From Actinomycetes bacterium (GTDB taxonomy: Bacteria; Actinomycetota; Acidimicrobiia; Acidimicrobiales; Palsa-688): 12,653 nucleotides of DNA. Where the stretch lies: contig JAJZYO010000023.1 in the NCBI GenBank assembly GCA_021798075.1, positions 1 through 12,653 of the forward strand. Direction: 5' to 3'. The translations under genes were made by a program, and so were the position numbers. Below, one piece after another: positions 1 through 5,300 of this stretch (the stretch's first letter is position 1; each line of letters starts with the position of its first letter). The notes beneath the pieces were generated by a model, which saw only the letters and a program-made list of their open reading frames with translations, had not been told where the DNA came from and did not search any database.

Positions 1-279
1 GCAGTCAACCCCGAAACCAAACTCGCCACCGTCGCCCGCAAGCGAGGCTGGCCCGTCGAGCACTGGTCGCGAGCCCCTGGGTTCCGGCGGCCGCTGCTCC
101 CCTTCGGGCCGCTAAAGCTGGGCGCTCGGCACGGTGACAACTACCGAGGGGACAAGCCAGGCGCAACGGGGCAGCAGGCTGCCACCGCCCCGCGAGAGCA
201 GGGCGCAATGGCCCTGCGAGAGCGCCCCCCAAGGACTGTGAGCCCAAAGACGGGCTCCGGAGGTCTAAGGAAGATATGA
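1..279 (+). CDS. HAD-IB family hydrolase (SerB-like phosphatase), C-terminal fragment
   Basis: Only the last 92 codons are present; the gene starts before the window. Frame 1 opens with AVNPETKLATVARKRGWPVE. This matches the C-terminal signature of HAD-IB phosphatases (phosphoserine phosphatase-like), in which the NP-x-x-x-L-x-x-x-A-x-x-RGWPV stretch follows the last catalytic Asp. Such enzymes hydrolyse small phosphomonoesters in the cytoplasm. The remaining ~60 residues are a basic, Pro/Arg/Gly-rich tail without a recognisable domain. Its stop overlaps the start of the next gene (ATGA, 276-279), which implies translational coupling. A HAD-IB domain fused to a PlsC acyltransferase is known in actinobacteria (mycobacterial PlsC, Rv2483c). 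Here the two functions would be separate genes at the two ends of one cluster. The family call rests on a short but characteristic motif; the substrate is unknown. Confidence 0.7.
   Translation, partial: AVNPETKLATVARKRGWPVEHWSRAPGFRRPLLPFGPLKLGARHGDNYRGDKPGATGQQAATAPREQGAMALRERPPRTVSPKTGSGGLRKI
198..217 (+). repeat. Inverted repeat in the HAD gene tail
   Basis: GCAGGGC (198-204) and GCCCTGC (211-217) form a perfect 7-bp stem with a 6-nt loop. A direct repeat GCGAGAGC flanks it (192-199 and 216-223). A second stem, GAGCCC/GGGCTC (240-245/252-257), follows. Neither has a U-tract. Both lie within 80 nt upstream of the dehydrogenase start. Confidence 0.6.
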
Positions 280-1565
280 AGGCCCTCCAGGTCGAGCGTT
301 CCCTGGCCCGCTTCGCCGCGGCGCGTATCGCCTCGGGCTGGAAAGCCGGGGCCGGCGGACGGGTGGGGCCCCTCCGGCTGGTGGACGCCGACCCGCCGGC
401 GCTGCCCGGCCCGGGCTGGCAGCGGCTCTCGCCGCGGCTCTCGGGCATCTGCGGGAGCGACCTGGCCACGGTCGACGGGCGCTCGTCGCGCTGGTTCGAG
501 CCCCTCGTCAGCTTCCCCTTCGTGCCTGGCCACGAGGTCGTGGCGGACACAGCTGACGGCCGTCGCGCAGTCGTGGAGCCCGTGCTCGGCTGCGAGGCGC
601 GCGGTATCGACCCACCCTGCGCATCTTGCGCGGCAGGACGGCGCCGGCAGTGCACCAACCTGACGGGAGGGCACCTCGCGCCCGGGCTCCAGACCGGGTA
701 CTGCCGAGACACGGGTGGAGGCTGGTCGCACTCCTTCGTGGCCCACGAGAGCCAGCTTCACTTCGTGCCCGAAGGTATGCCGGATGAAGCTGCGGTCCTC
801 GTCGAGCCGGCCGCCTGCGCGGTGCATGCCGCGCTCAGCGCGCCCGCCTGCGGCGCCGGCCCGGGCGACGAACCGGTCGCCGTGGTCATCGGAGCTGGGA
901 CTCTCGGCCTCTGCGTGGTCGCCGCCCTGGCCCGCTGGCGCGAGGACGTCACCCGGGTCATTGCCGTGGCCAAGTACCCCCACCAGCGCGAACTGGCCAC
1001 CAAGCTCGGGGCCACGTCGGTTGCCTCACCTTCGGAAGTGCGCCGCGCCGTCAGGCGGGCCACGGGCTCGTGGATGCTAGACAACGGCCAGCTCTCCGGG
1101 GGCGCGCCCCTCGTCATCGACTGCGCCGGGACCGCCGACTCGCTCGCCGCGGCCCTGGCCGTGGCCCTGCCGGGCGGCTACGTCGTGCTCACCGGCATGC
1201 CGGGGCAAACCAATACCGACCTCACCCCGCTCTGGCAGCGCGAGGTCCACCTGGTGGGCTCCTACACCTACGGCCCCGAACCGGCGGTCGGCGGCCGGCA
1301 CAGCTTCGACCTCGCCTTCGAGCTTGCCGAGGCGGCTCGCTTGGAACGCCTGGTATCAGCTACCTACCCTCTCGAGCGCTCGGCGGAAGCGGTGGAGCAC
1401 GCTGCGAGCGCGGGCCGACGGGGAGCCGTCAAGGTTGCCTTCGACATGAGAGGAGAGCCAAGGAGGCTTTCGTACCTGCAGGCACCCGGCTTGCCGGGTG
1501 GAGGTTCGGGGGAAGTTTTGGGGGAAAGTCCGGAACGCCTGCCGGCTAGCGGGGAGGCTGGCTGA
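276..1565 (+). CDS. Zinc-dependent medium-chain alcohol/polyol dehydrogenase (MDR family)
   Basis: A 429-residue MDR-family oxidoreductase that would oxidise an alcohol or polyol with NAD(P)+. Visible motifs: the catalytic-zinc segment GICGSD (Cys59), GHE (His86-Glu87) and VEP (Glu177); a structural-zinc cluster of four cysteines (C106, C115, C118, C126); and a Rossmann motif GAGTLG (206-211). The catalytic fold seems to end near residue 390 (VKVAFD). The last ~38 residues are a Gly/Pro/Glu-rich extension not expected in the family, encoded by DNA containing a perfect inverted repeat (1483-1500). The ATG overlaps the upstream HAD stop and is preceded by GGAGG (259-263) and AAGGA (267-271). 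The stop TGA is followed by one codon and then the ATG of the LarA-like gene in the same frame. The closest recognisable types are threonine/sorbitol-type dehydrogenases; the substrate cannot be assigned. Confidence 0.88.
   Translation: MKALQVERSLARFAAARIASGWKAGAGGRVGPLRLVDADPPALPGPGWQRLSPRLSGICGSDLATVDGRSSRWFEPLVSFPFVPGHEVVADTADGRRAVVEPVLGCEARGIDPPCASCAAGRRRQCTNLTGGHLAPGLQTGYCRDTGGGWSHSFVAHESQLHFVPEGMPDEAAVLVEPAACAVHAALSAPACGAGPGDEPVAVVIGAGTLGLCVVAALARWREDVTRVIAVAKYPHQRELATKLGATSVASPSEVRRAVRRATGSWMLDNGQLSGGAPLVIDCAGTADSLAAALAVALPGGYVVLTGMPGQTNTDLTPLWQREVHLVGSYTYGPEPAVGGRHSFDLAFELAEAARLERLVSATYPLERSAEAVEHAASAGRRGAVKVAFDMRGEPRRLSYLQAPGLPGGGSGEVLGESPERLPASGEAG
1483..1500 (+). repeat. Perfect inverted repeat in the dehydrogenase 3' extension
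   Basis: CACCCGGC-TT-GCCGGGTG is an uninterrupted 8-bp inverted repeat with a 2-nt centre. It lies in the part of the dehydrogenase gene that encodes the non-conserved Gly/Pro-rich tail, about 70 nt before the LarA-like start. G-rich sequence, not a T-run, follows, so it is not a classical terminator. Confidence 0.75.
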
Positions 1566-1568
1566 GCC

Positions 1569-3155
1569 ATGCCCCGCCCTGGGTTCGTCCTCGAAGTTGA
1601 CCGCTCCACTCCCCCTGCGCTCATCTGGCACGGGGAAGGTTTCCGGCTGGAGCGGCTCCCAGCCGAGCGCAGCCGCATCGTCTACGCCCCCGAGCCGCTC
1701 GCTCCGCTCCCCGACCCCGACGCCGCCATACGCGCCGCGCTCCTCAACCCCCTGGGAGACCGCCCGCCCCTGCCGGAACTCCTGCGACCCGGGATGCGCC
1801 TCACGATCGCGTTCGACGACCTCTCCCTGCCGCTGCCCCCGATGCGCCGGCCGGACAACCGCCAAAGGGTGATCGAGGCCGTCTTGGACTTGGCCGCCGA
1901 CGCCGGGGTCGACGACGTGGTGCTCATCGCTGCGCTCGGGCTTCACCGGCGCATGACCGAGGCCGAGTTGCGCCACGCCCTCGGCGACAGGGTCTATGAC
2001 GCCTTCGCCCCTTCCGGCAAGCTGCTCCAGCACGACGCCGAAGACCCGAAGGGCCTGGTGATGCTCGGCAAGACCGACCTCTGTGAAGACGTGGAGGTAA
2101 ACCGCCGTGTCGCCGAGTCCGACCTCCTCGTCTACGTCAACATCAACCTCGTCGCCATGGACGGTGGTCACAAGTCGACCTCCACCGGGCTCATGAGCTA
2201 CAAGAGCGTGCGCCACCACCACAATGTCCGCACCCTCCAGCACAGCCGTTCCCTCATGGACCGCCCGCATTCAGAGCTCCACTCCTCGGCTTGGCGGATC
2301 GGCCGGCTCCTCAACCAACACGTAAAGGTTTTCCAAATCGAGACCACGCTCAACAACGACGCGTTCGGCTCACAGCTCGCCTTCCTGCAAAAACGAGAGT
2401 GGGAATGGGGCCTCCGGGACCGCGCCAGCTTCATGGCGGCCAGCCGGGGCGTCGAGCTGCTCTCACCCCGCGCCAGGCGCTCCCTTTTCCAGTCGGTCCT
2501 CGCCCCCCACCAAATGACAAGCGTCCACGCCGGGGAGGTCGAGGTGGTCCACGAAGCGACGATCGCCAACCTGCACCGCCAGCAGGTCGTGGACGTCGAG
2601 GGCCAGAGCGACGTGGTCATCTTCGGCCTGCCCCATGTCGGGCCTTACAACGTGGGCTCGATCATGAACCCGCTCCTCGTGATGTGCCTCGGCCTCGGTT
2701 ACTTCTTCAACATGTACATCGGGAAGCCCCTCGTACGGCCGGGCGGCGTGGTGATCTTGTCCCACCCCACGCCCTGGGCCTTCCACCCGGTGCACCACCC
2801 CTCGTACATCGACTTCTTCGAGGAGGTCCTCGCCTCCACCACGGATCCCGCCGAGATCGAGAAGACATACGAAGAACGCTTCGCCACCGACGACTGGTAC
2901 CGCCACCTCTACCGGACGAGCTACGCGTACCACGGAGTCCACCCCTTCTACATGTGGTACTGGGGCGCTCACGCGCTCGAGCACGCGAGCAGCACGGTGA
3001 TCGTCGGCGGCAACCGCCGGGCGGTGCGCCGCATGGGCTTCCGGCCCGCCTCGACCCTGGCAGACGCCCTCGAGATGGCCGAAGACCAGGTGGGGCGGGA
3101 TCCGACCATCACCTACTTCCGCTGCCCTCCCCTCATGCTCGCCCGTGTCGAGTAA
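1569..3155 (+). CDS. LarA-like protein (lactate racemase domain, DUF2088), divergent active site
   Basis: A 528-residue homologue of nickel-pincer lactate racemase LarA, longer than the ~424 residues of Lactobacillus plantarum LarA. Recognisable elements: a strand ending FDDLSLPLPP (82-91) where LarA has D-x-T-R-P; GLHRRMT (124-130) with His126 at the LarA His108 position; HD (155-156); GGHKSTS (199-205) with Lys202 equivalent to cofactor-bearing Lys184; SYKSVRHHH (210-218) with His218 at the Ni-ligand His200 spacing; and RPGGVVILSHP (390-400). H-K and K-H spacings (76 and 16) equal those I recall for LarA. Arg75 appears replaced by Leu87, and second-base His174 by Ile192/Asn193, so lactate racemisation is doubtful. 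A different 2-hydroxyacid or sugar-acid epimerisation or redox reaction is more likely. ATG 1569 has GGAGG at 1553-1557. No larB, larC or larE cofactor genes are in the window. Confidence 0.82.
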   Translation: MPRPGFVLEVDRSTPPALIWHGEGFRLERLPAERSRIVYAPEPLAPLPDPDAAIRAALLNPLGDRPPLPELLRPGMRLTIAFDDLSLPLPPMRRPDNRQRVIEAVLDLAADAGVDDVVLIAALGLHRRMTEAELRHALGDRVYDAFAPSGKLLQHDAEDPKGLVMLGKTDLCEDVEVNRRVAESDLLVYVNINLVAMDGGHKSTSTGLMSYKSVRHHHNVRTLQHSRSLMDRPHSELHSSAWRIGRLLNQHVKVFQIETTLNNDAFGSQLAFLQKREWEWGLRDRASFMAASRGVELLSPRARRSLFQSVLAPHQMTSVHAGEVEVVHEATIANLHRQQVVDVEGQSDVVIFGLPHVGPYNVGSIMNPLLVMCLGLGYFFNMYIGKPLVRPGGVVILSHPTPWAFHPVHHPSYIDFFEEVLASTTDPAEIEKTYEERFATDDWYRHLYRTSYAYHGVHPFYMWYWGAHALEHASSTVIVGGNRRAVRRMGFRPASTLADALEMAEDQVGRDPTITYFRCPPLMLARVE

Positions 3156-4152
3156 CAACGCAGCAGCTGGCGACCCGGCCCGTGGCAGCCAGGCCCCGGC
3201 ACTTGACGCCGGGCGAGCCTGGGCCCCCCGCCTGCGAACGGCCAGGCGCCCCTCCCTCGGTTTCCCCCTGTCGTTCCCCTTGGGGGCCCCGAGCTGGCCC
3301 GCCTCCGTGCCCCGTCCCCCAAAACGTTCGGCACTGGGGGTCGATTACGAGACAGCTTGGGCGCGGCGCTACCCCGTGCGTCTGGCAAGGGCCGCCTACA
3401 CCGAACTGGTCACCAAACCGGTCATGGCCGCCGTCGCCCAACCCTCCGTCGTCGGCACAGACCGCTTCGAGGCGGTGCACGGCCCGGTCATTTTCGCGGC
3501 CAACCACGCCAGCCACCTCGACGCCCCCCTCGTGCTCTCCGTGCTGCCCGACCGCTGGCGCAACAAGACCGTGACCCTGGGGGCCGCCGACTACTTCTTC
3601 ACGTCCCGCCTGCGGGCGCTTTACTTCAGCTTCACCACCAACGCCGTCCCCATAGACCGCGTCAGGGTGAGCCGGCGCTCCGCCCAGCAGGCGGCTTTGC
3701 TCATCGACCAAGGGTGGAGCCTTCTCATCTTCCCCGAGGGGGGGCGCAGCCCCGACGGCTGGGCGCGCGAGCACCGGGGTGGCGCCGCCTGGCTGGCCGC
3801 CCGGAGCGGCCGGCCCGTCATCCCCGTCTACATAAAGGGGACCGGGCGCCTGCTCCCCCGAGGGTCCAAGCGCCTCTACCTCGGCAAGACAACTGTCACC
3901 TTCGGCGCCCCCATCCCGCCCGACGTACCCGCCCGCCACCTGGTGGGCCGCATCGAGGCTGCGATCGCGGCACTTGCCGACGAGGTGTCCACCGACTGGT
4001 GGTCCGCCCGGCTCCGAGCGGCCCGAGGCGAGACGCCCAGCCTCATGGGGCCACAGGCCTCCGAGTGGCGCCGGGCCTGGGCGCTCGGCCCCTCCCCCAA
4101 GGACTCTGCCCGGCGGCCGCCCGGGGAGAGGCGCTGGCCCCCGCGCCCCTGA
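3145..4152 (+). CDS. PlsC-type lysophospholipid acyltransferase
   Basis: A 335-residue member of the 1-acyl-sn-glycerol-3-phosphate acyltransferase (PlsC/LPLAT) family, which transfers an acyl chain to a hydroxyl of a lipid precursor at the inner membrane face. The HX4D motif is NHASHLD (His121, Asp126), the VPIDR block lies at 168-172, the acceptor-binding FPEGG at 196-200, and VIPVYIKGT at 225-233. The first ~60 residues are Pro/Ala/Arg-rich and probably disordered; the family domain begins around residue 66. No confident transmembrane segment is visible. The GTG start overlaps the end of the LarA-like gene by 11 nt, so translation is probably coupled; a later start is possible because the N-terminus is not conserved-looking. 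The acceptor need not be lysophosphatidate: the neighbouring dehydrogenase and LarA-like genes suggest an unusual acceptor. Confidence 0.88.
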   Translation: MSSNNAAAGDPARGSQAPALDAGRAWAPRLRTARRPSLGFPLSFPLGAPSWPASVPRPPKRSALGVDYETAWARRYPVRLARAAYTELVTKPVMAAVAQPSVVGTDRFEAVHGPVIFAANHASHLDAPLVLSVLPDRWRNKTVTLGAADYFFTSRLRALYFSFTTNAVPIDRVRVSRRSAQQAALLIDQGWSLLIFPEGGRSPDGWAREHRGGAAWLAARSGRPVIPVYIKGTGRLLPRGSKRLYLGKTTVTFGAPIPPDVPARHLVGRIEAAIAALADEVSTDWWSARLRAARGETPSLMGPQASEWRRAWALGPSPKDSARRPPGERRWPPRP

Positions 4153-4288
4153 GGGCTCGGCCAAGCGGGCAGGCCCGGACGCCGGCTCCCAACCCGGGCC
4201 CGAGCCGGCCCCAACCAAGCCGGACGCCCGGCAGCGGGCGCCCCAACCGACCGCGCGGCGCCTCCGAGCGGCCCGCCATACTGGCTTC
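4153..4288. other. Intergenic spacer before the LysR gene
   Basis: A 136-bp GC-rich spacer. The reading frame of the LysR gene stays open through it and back into the acyltransferase gene, but the translation is Pro/Arg/Gly-rich with no family resemblance, so I treat it as non-coding. No convincing terminator hairpin or promoter boxes are visible. The regulator may therefore be transcribed from the upstream operon. Confidence 0.5.
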
Positions 4289-5200
4289 GTGGACCTGCGC
4301 CAACTGGCGGCCCTGGTGGCGATCGCCGACCATGGCAGCTTCTCCGGAGCCGCTGCCGCTCTCCATACGGTCCAGTCCAACATCTCCGGCCACATCAAGC
4401 GGCTGGAGCGCGAACTCGGCGTCGAACTAGTCGACCGGCGCACGGGCCAACTGACCGAGGAAGGCCGTGCCGTAGAAGCGCGTGCACGGGCGGTCCAGGC
4501 GGAGCTCGAGTCCGTCACTTCCGACCTGGCCGCCCTCCGCCAGGAGGTCACGGGCAGCGTGCGCCTCGGGATGATCTCGACCACGGCCCGCTGGCTCGTC
4601 CCCCTGCTCCTCGACCGCTTGGCCGTCACCCACCCCGGGGTGAGACTGGTGACCACGGAAGCCACGTCGTCGGCCCTGGGCGTGCTCCTGGCCAGCGGTG
4701 GCCTCGACTGCAGCGTGGTCAACCTGCCGCTCAACAACCCCGACCTACGGCTGCGGCCCCTCTTCGACGAGGACATCGTGCTACTGGTGGCACAGGACCA
4801 CCCGCTCGCAAGAAGCGCCACGCTCCACCTGAAGGACCTGGAAGGAGTCGAGCTCATCTTGCCCGCCCCTCACACCGGGTTCAGGGAAGAGCTCGACCAG
4901 GCGGCCCGCAACGCCGGCATCGAGCTCCGCTCACGAGCCGACATAGACGGCCTCCGGCTCTTGGGGTTCCTTACGCTCCGCGGCTACGGCCCGGCCCTCC
5001 TGCCCGCCACCACGGTCGCCGATGTCCCCACTGGCTACAGGGCGATGAGCGTCGAAGGCCTGCCTCTGCGCCACGTCGGCATCGCCCTCAGAAAACGGGG
5101 AAACCCGAGCGCACCTACCCGGGCGCTCATGGACGTCCTGGGAACCGTGATATCTGCTTACGTTTCGAGCCACGGGCACCTCCACCCGGCGTCTTGGTGA
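4289..5200 (+). CDS. LysR-family transcriptional regulator
   Basis: A 303-residue LysR-type regulator. The N-terminal winged helix-turn-helix is clear: DLRQLAALVAIADHGSFSGA at residues 2-21, then the recognition segment VQSNISGHIKRLERELG (28-44) and TEEGR (56-60). The inducer-binding domain covers about 90-290, with VRLGMIS (91-97), LVAQDHPLA (166-174) and GYGPALLPA (232-240). The GTG at 4289 places the DNA-binding domain at the very N-terminus and gives the usual ~300-residue length; the open frame extends upstream but is not LysR-like. No strong Shine-Dalgarno sequence precedes it. It follows the acyltransferase gene by 136 nt on the same strand and is a plausible regulator of the upstream cluster. 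LysR genes are usually divergent from their targets, so the target could lie elsewhere. The effector is unknown. Confidence 0.9.
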   Translation: MDLRQLAALVAIADHGSFSGAAAALHTVQSNISGHIKRLERELGVELVDRRTGQLTEEGRAVEARARAVQAELESVTSDLAALRQEVTGSVRLGMISTTARWLVPLLLDRLAVTHPGVRLVTTEATSSALGVLLASGGLDCSVVNLPLNNPDLRLRPLFDEDIVLLVAQDHPLARSATLHLKDLEGVELILPAPHTGFREELDQAARNAGIELRSRADIDGLRLLGFLTLRGYGPALLPATTVADVPTGYRAMSVEGLPLRHVGIALRKRGNPSAPTRALMDVLGTVISAYVSSHGHLHPASW

Positions 5201-5218
5201 AGATAGGGAAAACTGAGA

Positions 5219-5232
5219 GCCTTTCTGAAGGC
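5219..5232 (+). terminator. Weak possible terminator after the LysR gene
   Basis: GCCTT-TCTG-AAGGC forms a 5-bp stem with a 4-nt loop just past the LysR stop and is followed by CTTCTTTC. The stem is short and the tail only pyrimidine-rich, so this is a weak call. The overlapping palindrome GAAGGCCTTC (5227-5236) could instead be a protein-binding site. Confidence 0.3.
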
Positions 5233-5236
5233 CTTC

Positions 5237-5300
5237 TTTCCGCCCGGCCGAAGATAGCCCATAACATCTATTTGTGGCCGGATGACCACGAGGAGGGCGG
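5237..5300 (+). promoter_or_regulatory. AT-richer promoter-like region and strong RBS of the S53 peptidase gene
   Basis: The stretch around 5250-5275 (ATAGCCCATAACATCTAT) is far AT-richer than the rest of the window and could hold a -10 element such as TAACAT; I see no matching -35 box. AGGAGG at 5291-5296 is a near-consensus Shine-Dalgarno sequence 4 nt before the GTG at 5301 and supports that start. Confidence 0.4.

Noticed and set aside
1483..1500. Rho-independent terminator between dehydrogenase and LarA-like genes
   Set aside because: The stem is followed by G-rich sequence, not a T-run, and lies inside the coding frame of a tightly coupled operon.
1356..2270. Minus-strand open frame (304 codons) spanning the dehydrogenase/LarA-like junction
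   Set aside because: It lies opposite two supported genes; the Val/Gly/Asp-rich translation lacks any motif.
2291..3574. Plus-strand open frame (427 codons) overlapping the LarA-like and acyltransferase genes
   Set aside because: The Arg/Pro-rich translation is a frame shadow of two genes with convincing motifs.
3974..4288. 105-codon N-terminal extension of the LysR gene
   Set aside because: The open frame runs into the acyltransferase gene and encodes Pro/Arg/Gly filler; LysR proteins begin at the helix-turn-helix, which fits GTG 4289.
3133..4857. Long minus-strand open frame (574 codons) opposite the acyltransferase and LysR genes
   Set aside because: It mirrors two clear + strand genes; its translation is low-complexity Ser/Arg/Gly/Pro with no family motif, typical of antisense frames in very GC-rich DNA.
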